Of a stretch of DNA of 11,112 nucleotides, positions 1 through 7,739 are shown piece after piece. Every line of letters begins with the position of its first letter. The stretch's first letter is position 1. The notes below the pieces were generated by a model. That model was given only the letters and a program-made list of their open reading frames with translations. It ran no database searches and had not been told where the DNA came from. The stretch is from Deltaproteobacteria bacterium (lineage in GTDB: Bacteria; Desulfobacterota; UBA8473): assembly GCA_030623035.1 (NCBI GenBank), contig JAUXFK010000078.1, positions 1 through 11,112 on the forward strand. The letters run 5' to 3'. Both the position numbers and the translations under genes were made by a program.

Positions 1-105
1 TATAGGAGCAAGGGAAGAGGAGAGGAAAATAGCAAACAGAAACAAAGTGAATTGCACGATGATAAACAAACAGAAAAATCAATCGTTGGAACAAAGGAGG
101 GTTGA
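1..105 (+). CDS. 3' end of an unidentified upstream gene (partial)
   Basis: Frame 1 is open from the window edge to a TGA at 103-105, giving about 34 very hydrophilic, Lys/Glu/Gln-rich residues that end in GTKEG. The TGA overlaps the ATG of the next gene by one base (TGATG). This layout is typical of translational coupling and is the main reason to believe the frame. The AGGAGG that serves the next gene lies inside the last codons. Frame 2 is also open, to a TAG at 128-130, so the frame choice is not certain. Too little is visible to assign a family. Confidence 0.4.
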   Translation, partial: YRSKGRGEENSKQKQSELHDDKQTEKSIVGTKEG

Positions 106-2054
106 TGAGGCGACTTCAATTGCTACGTAGGTTGATTATTTGTGTGATAGCGGCATTCAGCTTGATCGCATTGCTTTCTATCGTTTTTTGTTATCTAGAG
201 CCTGTAAAGTCCAAGAGGATACTCTTCCAAGTCAAGGACAAGGCTAAAACTATCCTTGCTAAAAAGAAAAAAATCCATAGTCATATAAAAGATTACGAGC
301 CAATAACTTTACAGGAACCTGCAGTGCTGATATCCCCATTGTCTGCTGGAAAGGATATGCCCATTAGATTGCTGGATATGGAACCCCAAGCATTCTCAGC
401 GTCTTCTTTGCGCAAGGTTTCTGTTATGCTGGACGGGCAAACGCGACAGGCAATAGAGGTGGTGGTACCCTTCAGTTTTTCTTATAAGCTTCGCATACCT
501 CAAGACAGTTTTCTCCGGATTGGTTTGAATCAAGAAGGAATGTCTGCCAATATGAGCGGGATACAGTTTTATGTCCAGGTATCGGATGAGACGGGGATAC
601 ATCCTTTGCTTGGAGTTAAACTGCCTGCTGACTATACAGGATGGAAAGACAGTACAATTGATATGGCCTCATTTGCGGGTAAGGAGGTAGAGATTCAATT
701 CAGTGTATCCTGGGGAGACTCTACCTCACTACCAACAAGTGGGCCTCAGGCCATGGTCAAAGCCTATTTGAGCGACATGTTTTTGGGTATTCGCTATAAT
801 TCAGGGCATCGGCCGAATATATTCCTGATTTTAATCGATGCCCTCAGGGCAGACCATCTCGGCTGCTATGATTATGAACGCCCCACCAGCCCTAACATTG
901 ATAAACTTGCAGAAGAAGGGGTTCTCTTTAAAAAGGCTGTTTCTGCAGCTCCCTGGATTGATCCGTCGGTCCTTGCTTTGTTTACCGGTCTTTACCCGTC
1001 TGATGTATGGGAAGTAAAACCCCACAGTGAGGCAATCCATGATGTCATGCCGGCAGGGGTTGACACGCTGTCCGAAATCCTGCATGATAACGGGTATTTC
1101 ACAGTTGCAGCATCGGATCATCCGGGCATCAATGCAGGGCGGTTTGGCCAAGGTTTCGATATATTCTTGAACTTGTCTTACACGGGTGGACCATTCATAA
1201 GTTTTCGGGACACTCCAGCCGATGATGTTTTAAGGCAGCTAAATCAATTGCTTAGGATGCATTCAGGTACAGGGCTATTTACATATATTCACTTGATGTA
1301 TCCTCATGAGCCATATTTGCCGGCATCACCTTACGATGATTATTTCGGAAGAGGTACATTTCGCATAGTTTCGAAAAACAAAAAAGCAGTAATAAACATG
1401 TATGACGGGGAAATTAAACTAGCGGATGATGTAGTGGGAGGCTTTATTGCAGATATCCGCCGGTTGAAGCTTTACGATGATTCCATTATCGTCATTATGT
1501 CTGACCATGGCGAAGGTTTCTGGGAGCATGGGTTGTTTGAACACGGCAATTCTCTCTACAATGAGTTGTTGCATGTTCCTCTTATTTTCCAGGCTCCAGG
1601 GAGATTACCTCAAGGCAGAACCGTAACAGAATTGGTCAGAACTGTGGACATATTGCCGACGATTCTCGAACTCGTTGGTATTAACCAAAATAGAAATTAT
1701 AGGGGAATTTCACTGTTGGAGTTGATTGAAGGCAATGAGAGCTTGAATAGGTCGGCTTACAGCGAATTTCCACATTCACGGATGATAAAGGGGAAAACGA
1801 TTCAATCCATAACAGAAAAGCTTATTGATCCCCGTACAGAAGGCTGCATGCTGGAATACTATGACATGTCAAAAGACGCAAAAGAACTAAAAAATCTGGG
1901 GACAGTTGGATTCGCTGGAATCTCTGAATTAATGGGTATGATAGAAGCCATTGGTAGCAGTGCGAATATCAGACGTGCAACCTTCCAGCAAAAGCAGCAG
2001 AAGCCTTCAGAAGATATGCTCAGAAAATTGAAAACACTTGGGTATATACGGTAA
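105..2054 (+). CDS. Membrane-anchored sulfatase-fold protein lacking the usual nucleophile
   Basis: Alkaline-phosphatase-superfamily protein of the sulfatase branch (649 residues). AGGAGG at 95-100 with a 4-base spacer selects ATG 105 over the in-frame TTG at 102. An Arg-rich N-terminus and one hydrophobic segment (about 8-30) predict an inner-membrane anchor with the rest outside the cytoplasm. Residues about 55-225 form a beta-rich domain without clear family signature. The sulfatase domain runs from about 237 to 545, with metal-site Asp245 (LILIDALRADHLG), His401 in YPHEPY, and Asp467-His468 plus His475 and His480 in the SDHGE region. At the nucleophile site, families of this type usually have C/S-x-P-S or W-T-x-P-S. 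Here it reads W-I-D-P-S, so Ile285 replaces Cys, Ser or Thr. The fold and metal ligands are kept, so the protein may be a non-catalytic or altered member. The C-terminus ends KTLGYIR, a tail seen in many sulfatases and again in the small protein at 6384. Family call is firm; substrate is unknown. Confidence 0.88.
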   Translation: MRRLQLLRRLIICVIAAFSLIALLSIVFCYLEPVKSKRILFQVKDKAKTILAKKKKIHSHIKDYEPITLQEPAVLISPLSAGKDMPIRLLDMEPQAFSASSLRKVSVMLDGQTRQAIEVVVPFSFSYKLRIPQDSFLRIGLNQEGMSANMSGIQFYVQVSDETGIHPLLGVKLPADYTGWKDSTIDMASFAGKEVEIQFSVSWGDSTSLPTSGPQAMVKAYLSDMFLGIRYNSGHRPNIFLILIDALRADHLGCYDYERPTSPNIDKLAEEGVLFKKAVSAAPWIDPSVLALFTGLYPSDVWEVKPHSEAIHDVMPAGVDTLSEILHDNGYFTVAASDHPGINAGRFGQGFDIFLNLSYTGGPFISFRDTPADDVLRQLNQLLRMHSGTGLFTYIHLMYPHEPYLPASPYDDYFGRGTFRIVSKNKKAVINMYDGEIKLADDVVGGFIADIRRLKLYDDSIIVIMSDHGEGFWEHGLFEHGNSLYNELLHVPLIFQAPGRLPQGRTVTELVRTVDILPTILELVGINQNRNYRGISLLELIEGNESLNRSAYSEFPHSRMIKGKTIQSITEKLIDPRTEGCMLEYYDMSKDAKELKNLGTVGFAGISELMGMIEAIGSSANIRRATFQQKQQKPSEDMLRKLKTLGYIR

Positions 2055-2106
2055 ATTAGTTTTTCATTAAAAAGCAAAAGAGTTCCTTCCAATTCCCTGT
2101 AGAAAA

Positions 2107-4248
2107 ATGAATATAAAAACTATTCAGTCGATTAGGTTAGATAGAAAACTGCAGTTTTTGTTGCTGTTTTTAATTATTTATTTCAGAAGTGAGGGCATTG
2201 CAGAGGCGTATATCGGGCCTGGCGCCGGTTTTGCATTCATATCTTCCTTCTTTATCTTGCTTGTAACATTTTTCCTTGCTATAATGACCATACTCTTCTG
2301 GCCACTACGCCTCATCGTTAAGGCCTTCAAAAAGAAAAGGCCTGCCAACATGAACCATGGGGTCGAGTGCGTGGTCATAGTGGGTTTGGATGGTATGGAC
2401 CCTGATTTAACAACCCAGTACATGGAAGAAGGTAAGCTCCCTAATTTGTCAAAGTTAAGCGAGTCCGGGACCTTCAGCAAACTTAAGACCACACTCCCTG
2501 CCATGTCGCCGGTGGCCTGGTCTTCTTTCATTACCGGTGTTGATCCGTCGAGACATAATATCTTTGATTTCTTAAATCGAAATTTTCAAACCTATCTTCC
2601 TGAGTTATCATCCACAAAGATTGAAAGATCTCCTAGAACCCTTTCTATGGGAAAGTATTCAATCCCAATCGGCAAACCTAAAATCAAACTCCTAAGAAAA
2701 GGTAGGCCATTCTGGAATATCCTGAGTGAATACGGGATCTTTAGTTCCATCCTAAGGGTGCCCATGACCTTCCCAGCAGAAAAGGTTAATGGAGTTTTAC
2801 TCTCCGGCATGTGTGTTCCGGATTTAAAAGGGACACAGGGAACCTTTACTTATTATACGTCCAACGGAGATTCCACAGGGAAACGAACAGGAGGCGTCCA
2901 GATTCCGGTTACTATTGAGGAGGCCAGGATCAAGACCTATATACCCGGTCCGGATAACAATATTTTAAAAAAAGGCGGTGAGACACAGATCCCCCTGGAG
3001 ATTACCATAAAGGGAGACGAAGAGGCTGAGTTAAAGATTTCTAAAGAAAAGTTCGTGCTGAAAAAAGGCTTATTCTCGGGATGGATTACAGTGACCTTTA
3101 GGCCCGGACTTAATATAAAGATCCGTGGGATATGCCGGTTTTTCATCAAACAGATTAAGCCCTGTTTTGAAATGTATATGACGCCAATAAATATAGATCC
3201 TGGAAAGCCCGCACTTCCTATCTCATCCCCTATCTCTTATTCAATCTACCTATCCAAGATGATGGGTAGCTACGCAACCCTCGGGCTGGCAGAGGACACA
3301 TGGGCACTGAATGAACGGGTAATAGATGAAGAGATATTCCTTGAGCAGGCATACAAGTATCATCATGAGAGGGAAGAGATGTTCTTCGATGCCCTGGATA
3401 AAACCAGAAAGGGGCTGTGCGTTTGTGTCTTTGATGCAACTGACAGGATTCAACATATGTTCATGCGTTTTATGTCGGATGATCATCCTGCCAATAATGA
3501 TGGGGTGGATTTGGCGAAGTACAAAGGAGTGATTGAGGATCTGTACAAGAGGATGGATTGTCTCATAGGCAAGGTCATGGAAAAGATAGATGATAAGACG
3601 ATCTTGATGGTCATTTCGGATCATGGGTTCAAACCCTTTAAGAGAGGAGTCAATCTCAATACGTGGCTTTATAGGAATGGTTATCTTTGTCTGAAAGATG
3701 GGAGTGAAATCGGAGGCGAATGGTTCCATGATGTGGACTGGAACAAGACGAAAGCGTATACTTTCGGATTGAGCGGCATATACATAAACGAAAAAGGAAG
3801 AGAGTCAAAGGGGATTATAAGCCTTGAGGAAAAAGAGGAATTAAAGAAGGAGTTAATAAGTAAATTGCAGGAATTAATGGATTATGATATAGGTGAGGTT
3901 GCCATACGCAGGGTCTTTGACAGCACAGATTACTTCGATGGCCCGTATATGGAGAACGGTCCTGACCTGATCATCGGTTACAATGAGGGATACAGGGCGT
4001 CATGGGGAGCAGCGGTTGGCAGAGTGGATAAGGAGATATTTGAGGACAATACAAAAAGCTGGAGTGGTGACCACTGTATAGATCCCCAATTGGTCCCGGG
4101 TGTATTCTTCTGTAATAGGAAGGTTGTTTCTGACACCCCTCATATCAGAGATATAGCGCCGACTGTACTGGAGTTGTTTGGAACGAATATTCCACCTTAT
4201 ATGAGCGGGAAATCTTTGATCCCCTCCAAGAGAACGGAGAAGGACTGA
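2107..4248 (+). CDS. Alkaline phosphatase family (type I phosphodiesterase) protein with N-terminal membrane hairpin
   Basis: Metal-dependent phosphodiesterase/phosphatase-like protein (713 residues) of the type I phosphodiesterase/nucleotide pyrophosphatase group. The first hydrophobic stretch is about 16-27, followed by AYIGPGAGF at 34-42, a long membrane segment to about 68, and then a Lys/Arg cluster (KAFKKKR). By the positive-inside rule this hairpin leaves the catalytic domain in the cytoplasm, which is an inference. Catalytic features are Asp95 in VGLDGMD, the putative nucleophile Ser134 in MSPVAWSSF, Asp505-His506 in SDHGF and His656 in WSGDHC. A beta-rich insertion (about 240-345) separates the halves of the catalytic core and is shared with the paralogue at 4375. 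No clear Shine-Dalgarno site precedes ATG 2107, but the 52-base gap after the sulfatase-fold gene and the same strand suggest co-transcription. Substrate unknown; family call is strong. Confidence 0.88.
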   Translation: MNIKTIQSIRLDRKLQFLLLFLIIYFRSEGIAEAYIGPGAGFAFISSFFILLVTFFLAIMTILFWPLRLIVKAFKKKRPANMNHGVECVVIVGLDGMDPDLTTQYMEEGKLPNLSKLSESGTFSKLKTTLPAMSPVAWSSFITGVDPSRHNIFDFLNRNFQTYLPELSSTKIERSPRTLSMGKYSIPIGKPKIKLLRKGRPFWNILSEYGIFSSILRVPMTFPAEKVNGVLLSGMCVPDLKGTQGTFTYYTSNGDSTGKRTGGVQIPVTIEEARIKTYIPGPDNNILKKGGETQIPLEITIKGDEEAELKISKEKFVLKKGLFSGWITVTFRPGLNIKIRGICRFFIKQIKPCFEMYMTPINIDPGKPALPISSPISYSIYLSKMMGSYATLGLAEDTWALNERVIDEEIFLEQAYKYHHEREEMFFDALDKTRKGLCVCVFDATDRIQHMFMRFMSDDHPANNDGVDLAKYKGVIEDLYKRMDCLIGKVMEKIDDKTILMVISDHGFKPFKRGVNLNTWLYRNGYLCLKDGSEIGGEWFHDVDWNKTKAYTFGLSGIYINEKGRESKGIISLEEKEELKKELISKLQELMDYDIGEVAIRRVFDSTDYFDGPYMENGPDLIIGYNEGYRASWGAAVGRVDKEIFEDNTKSWSGDHCIDPQLVPGVFFCNRKVVSDTPHIRDIAPTVLELFGTNIPPYMSGKSLIPSKRTEKD

Positions 4249-4368
4249 ATGAAGCAAATAACATATAATTCGGAACTTCTTAAAAAGCCTGGGTATAAAC
4301 TGTTCCTATGTGCTGCAGTATCAGTCATTTACCCATTATTATTGAGAAGTTATTATCATTCAAGGTAA
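4249..4368 (+). CDS. Candidate 39-residue membrane microprotein
   Basis: A short open frame starts at the ATG directly abutting the TGA of the phosphatase gene (TGA 4246-4248, ATG 4249) and ends at TAA 4366-4368, six bases before the next gene. GGAG/AAGG-like sequence (ggagaagg) lies a few bases upstream. The peptide starts MKQITYNSELLKKPGYKL, continues with a hydrophobic run (about 19-32, LFLCAAVSVIYPLLL) and ends RSYYHSR, which fits one membrane segment with basic flanks. It fills the only gap between the two phosphatase paralogues exactly. The exact abutment and hydrophobicity support it; its shortness and the lack of a known family weigh against it. Confidence 0.4.
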   Translation: MKQITYNSELLKKPGYKLFLCAAVSVIYPLLLRSYYHSR

Positions 4369-4374
4369 CCGGTC

Positions 4375-6363
4375 ATGAACAGAAGAGAATTTCTAAAAAC
4401 ATCCGCTATTTTGGGTTTGGGATGCAGTTTTCTCCCTGCAGGCTGTTGGTTCAACACCAGACCTCAAAGTAAAAAGAAGGTCATTGTACTTGGAATAGAT
4501 GGCATGGATACGCACCTTGCCCGCGAATACATGAGCCAGGGACTTTTGCCCAACTTCAGCAGGCTTGCCAAAAAGGGGAGCATGCGATCCGTAGCCACCA
4601 GTATGCCTCCCCAAAGCCCTGTGGCGTGGTCGAGTTTTATCGTTGGTGCCTCGCCGTCGGTCCATGGTATTTATGATTTTATCCACCGTGACCCTCAGAC
4701 CATGATACCATATCTTTCCACTTCCAATGTTTCACCACCCGGCAAAACACTTGATCTAGGCAACTGGAAGATACCTTTTTCAAGGGGGCAGACCGAGAAC
4801 CTCAGGAAGGGAAAGCCTTTTTGGGAGTACCTGGCAGACAAGGATATTCCCACTACCATTTTTAAGATGCCTGCCAACTTCCCCTGCGAAAGTAAGAAAG
4901 TAATGATGGTCTCCGGCATGGGGACTCCGGACCTCAGGGGCGGATATGGCAGTTTTACACTGTTCACAACAGCTCCAAACCTTTACAAAGATGACATGAC
5001 TGGAGGCAAATTGATCCCGGTTGCTTTTCAAGGGCAAAAGCTACACACATATCTACCGGGCCCTGCCAACACACTTAAGAAAAACAGTCCAGAGGTAACG
5101 ATTCCCATTGAGATATGGCGTGACCATCACCATCCGCTTGTACGTGTCGTAGTCCAGGATAAGGAGTTTTTGCTCCAACAAGGGGAGTGGACAGGATGGA
5201 TTCAATTGTCTTTCCCAATGTTGGAGCCTTTATTTGATGTGAAGGGTATTTGTAAGCTTTATATCAAGAGTGTACATCCTGATTTCACCATGTATGTATC
5301 TCCTATTAACATTGATCCGTCCGATCCGGCGCTTCCAGTGGTTACATCAGAAAACTACGGTGAAGAGCTGGTCAGAAACGTTGGGTATTTTTATACTCAG
5401 GGCTTCCCCGAGGACACCAAAGCCCTTTCTGAAGGAGTGCTCAGCGAAAGAGAATACATGGACCTGGCCTATCAGATCATACATGAAAGAAGGATGCTTC
5501 TCGATTACGAACTCAAACGGTTCGAGAGGGAAGACACCGGGATGCTATTTTTTTACTTCTCCAGCCTCGATCAGGACAGCCACATGTACTGGCGCACCAT
5601 CGATCCATACCATCCGCTTTACGACGAGGAATTGCACCGAAAATATGGACATACACTGAAAGAACTTTACATCGTAATGGATCAGACACTAGGTGAGGTA
5701 TTGAAGCAAAACGATATAAATGACCCCAATCTTTCGTTAATGGTAATGTCTGATCATGGATTTGCTCCTTTTCGTAGACAGGTTAATGTAAATACCTGGT
5801 TGTTTAAAAATGGTTATTTAGGTCTCTCAGACATAAAGAATATAGAGGATAAGGGTTATTTTGAGAATGTTGATTGGTCAAGAACGGGAGCTTACAGCGT
5901 GGGGATTAACTCAATCTACCTGAATCTAAAGGGGAGGGAAAGGTACGGCACTGTGCCGGAAAGCCAGGCTAGAGAATTGCTCAAGAGAATACGCCGTGAC
6001 CTTTTAAACCTTGTTGATGTGACAACAGGTAAGAAGGCGGTATCAAGGGTGTTGATTGTCCCCGAGCAAGAGCGGAGGCTTAACGCCCATGCTCCAGACC
6101 TGATCATCGGGTGGAACATTGGATACAGGACTTCATGGGGAAGTATTCTTGGGGGATTCTCCCGTGAGGTAGTTTCCGATAACCTCGACAAATGGAGCGG
6201 TGACCACTGTGTCGATCCAAACCTGGTACCGGCAATTTTATATACCAACAAGAGAGTAACAAAGGAAAATCCCAACCTTTGTGACATAACAGCCACCATT
6301 CTTAAGGAGTTCCGCATCACTCCAGATAATGAGGTGGAAGGCAAATCACTGTACAGTGTGTAA
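4375..6363 (+). CDS. Tat-signal alkaline phosphatase family (type I phosphodiesterase) protein
   Basis: Paralogue of the preceding phosphatase (662 residues), with the same order of catalytic motifs and the same beta-rich insertion (about 190-290). The N-terminus has a twin-arginine motif, N-R-R-E-F-L-K at 2-8, then a hydrophobic run ending LPAGC at 20-24. This predicts export of a folded protein by Tat. Cys24 could be lipidated, although Pro rather than Leu lies three residues before it, so the lipobox is imperfect. Catalytic features are Asp42 in LGIDGMD, the putative nucleophile Ser81 in QSPVAWSSF, Asp460-His461 in SDHGF and His611 in WSGDHC. Export is predicted here, whereas the paralogue's hairpin predicts a cytoplasmic domain. 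The AAGG at 4362-4365 lies nine bases before ATG. Metal-dependent hydrolase or transferase activity on a phosphodiester or phosphomonoester is expected; substrate unknown. Confidence 0.9.
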   Translation: MNRREFLKTSAILGLGCSFLPAGCWFNTRPQSKKKVIVLGIDGMDTHLAREYMSQGLLPNFSRLAKKGSMRSVATSMPPQSPVAWSSFIVGASPSVHGIYDFIHRDPQTMIPYLSTSNVSPPGKTLDLGNWKIPFSRGQTENLRKGKPFWEYLADKDIPTTIFKMPANFPCESKKVMMVSGMGTPDLRGGYGSFTLFTTAPNLYKDDMTGGKLIPVAFQGQKLHTYLPGPANTLKKNSPEVTIPIEIWRDHHHPLVRVVVQDKEFLLQQGEWTGWIQLSFPMLEPLFDVKGICKLYIKSVHPDFTMYVSPINIDPSDPALPVVTSENYGEELVRNVGYFYTQGFPEDTKALSEGVLSEREYMDLAYQIIHERRMLLDYELKRFEREDTGMLFFYFSSLDQDSHMYWRTIDPYHPLYDEELHRKYGHTLKELYIVMDQTLGEVLKQNDINDPNLSLMVMSDHGFAPFRRQVNVNTWLFKNGYLGLSDIKNIEDKGYFENVDWSRTGAYSVGINSIYLNLKGRERYGTVPESQARELLKRIRRDLLNLVDVTTGKKAVSRVLIVPEQERRLNAHAPDLIIGWNIGYRTSWGSILGGFSREVVSDNLDKWSGDHCVDPNLVPAILYTNKRVTKENPNLCDITATILKEFRITPDNEVEGKSLYSV

Positions 6364-6383
6364 GCGAAATATGGAGAGGTAGG

Positions 6384-6569
6384 ATGCCAAAGGTAAAGAT
6401 CGACAAAGAATTATTGAAAAAAGCCAAAACCCATGCTGCTAGTGTCGGGTATTCATCCGTAGAAGAATTTGTAAGTCACATTATAGAAAAGGAAATACAA
6501 AAAGTAGAAGAGCCTGATTCAGAGGAGGAGGTAAAGAAAAGACTCCGAGGGCTTGGTTATATTTCTTAA
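6384..6569 (+). CDS. Small ribbon-helix-helix-like protein with LGYI tail
   Basis: A 61-residue Lys/Glu-rich protein with a strong GGAG at 6373-6376, seven bases before ATG. The N-terminal pattern (PKVKIDKELLKKAKTHAASV, then YSSVEEFVSHIIEKEI) matches the short strand and two helices of ribbon-helix-helix (CopG/Arc-type) DNA-binding proteins. The last 15-20 residues depart from that fold: an acidic linker (PDSEEE) and then RLRGLGYIS. The same LGYI ending closes the sulfatase-fold protein at 105-2054. No toxin gene lies next to it, so an antitoxin role is not supported. It could regulate the operon, or it could be a small adaptor whose tail mimics that of the sulfatase. Coding status is well supported by the start signal and tight packing. 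Confidence 0.75.
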   Translation: MPKVKIDKELLKKAKTHAASVGYSSVEEFVSHIIEKEIQKVEEPDSEEEVKKRLRGLGYIS

Positions 6570-6574
6570 ATACC

Positions 6575-7405
6575 ATGATAGATATTAATTCAATATTAAA
6601 TTTTATCTTTGATGCCTTTTTCAATCCTTTTGATTCTCTTCATCCTATCTATGGCTTGGGTGCTATTTCTCTTTTAACAACCTTGATTGTTCTCCCTGTC
6701 TTTAGATATATCTCAAATCAAGAGGGAATCAAGAGAGCCAAAGACAGAATTATAGGCCACCTTTTAGAGGTTAGACTCTTTAACGATGACCTGAGGATTT
6801 TTTTATTAGCACAAAAGAACATATTAAAGTACAATTTGATTTATTTAGGATACATGCTAAAACCATTAATGATTATGATAATACCAATAATGATTATAAT
6901 CATTCAAACTGGGGCCCGATATGAATATAGACCTCTCCATCCTGGAGAGGCGGCAATTGTGAAAGTTATACTGGGAACTAAAGGTACATTAAGTGAAAAA
7001 GGTAGCAAAGTAGTTCTAACCGCGTCTAAAGGATTAAAATTAGAGACCCCTTCACTGCGTGTTGATGGGGGTAGGGAGATGTATTGGAGAGTCAAGGCAG
7101 AGAGAGAAGGGGAATTTGATTTGTTGTTTCAGGTTCCTGACGGAGAGGTGAAAAGAAGAGTTGTTGTAAAGAATAAGGTTGCAAGGCTTTCATCACTAAT
7201 GTTAAAAGGAGGGATAATAAACTCCTTCTTTCATCCTGGTGAGCCTTTCCTGCCTGAAAGTACAACTATAGAATCCATTGAAGTGAAATACCCACCAATG
7301 AAGGTAAGTGTATTTGGATGGAATATCCATTGGCTCGTGATCTTTTTTGTCCTCACCCTTGCGTTCGGTTTTCTATTAATGAGACCTTTCAATGTTAGAA
7401 TTTAG
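6575..7405 (+). CDS. Three-segment membrane protein, Oxa1/TMCO1-like N-terminal half and extracytoplasmic beta domain
   Basis: A 276-residue protein starting five bases after the stop of the small protein. There is no good Shine-Dalgarno site nearby, so translation is probably coupled. Membrane segments are predicted at about 24-44, 89-111 and 251-270. Between the first two lies a charged helical stretch (47-88) with the pattern RAKDRIIGHLLEVRLFNDD, then a Pro-containing hydrophobic helix. This helix-hairpin layout recalls the Oxa1/YidC/TMCO1 (DUF106) membrane-insertase superfamily; the resemblance is by eye only. The region 116-250 is beta-rich and probably faces the periplasm, followed by a last helix. 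It closes the tight gene run containing the phosphatase paralogues, suggesting a role in placing or assembling membrane partners or lipid substrates. Function unproven. Confidence 0.75.
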   Translation: MIDINSILNFIFDAFFNPFDSLHPIYGLGAISLLTTLIVLPVFRYISNQEGIKRAKDRIIGHLLEVRLFNDDLRIFLLAQKNILKYNLIYLGYMLKPLMIMIIPIMIIIIQTGARYEYRPLHPGEAAIVKVILGTKGTLSEKGSKVVLTASKGLKLETPSLRVDGGREMYWRVKAEREGEFDLLFQVPDGEVKRRVVVKNKVARLSSLMLKGGIINSFFHPGEPFLPESTTIESIEVKYPPMKVSVFGWNIHWLVIFFVLTLAFGFLLMRPFNVRI

Positions 7406-7739
7406 AGACGGGTTTGGGGAATATACGTTAGATTATAAGATTTGTTTGTGGCGAATAAGATTAGAGTTTACCGAAATATTTCGCTGTGGCAAGCTTAACG
7501 GTTGCCGATATAAATTTACAAGCTAAGGTATGTCCCCTATCTCGCCCCGTTATGCCTCCCTCATTGTACATTTATGCCTGAAGTTGTAACTCCCATTAAA
7601 GATATTTATCTAATTGAATACAAATCAGATCTATTCTAAGAGTCGATGGCTGAATTCAAGTAGCGTAAAGGCACGAGACGTTGTTATGAAGATGCTGCAT
7701 AATGATGAGGAACAGAGACATTGAAAAGGAGATTTAAGA
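7406..7739. other. 334-base intergenic region, no gene seen
   Basis: No convincing coding frame or strong terminator follows the operon. A 12-bp perfect palindrome, CGAAATATTTCG, lies at 7472-7483. A weak promoter-like pair, TTGTAA and TCTAAT with about 19 bases between them, lies near 7584-7614 and could serve the membrane-protein gene at 7740, but the spacing is poor. The gene's own ribosome-binding site, AAGGAG, is at 7726-7731. Confidence 0.5.

Noticed and set aside
102..107. TTG at 102 as the start of the sulfatase-fold gene
   Set aside because: Only one base separates it from AGGAGG; ATG 105 has a more workable spacer and forms the TGATG overlap.
3250..3729. 159-codon open frame on the minus strand
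   Set aside because: It lies wholly antisense to the catalytic core of the phosphatase gene and has no family features.
5270..5659. 129-codon plus-strand frame inside the Tat phosphatase gene
   Set aside because: Out-of-frame shadow of a well-supported gene, with Thr/Arg/Ser-rich, non-protein-like composition.
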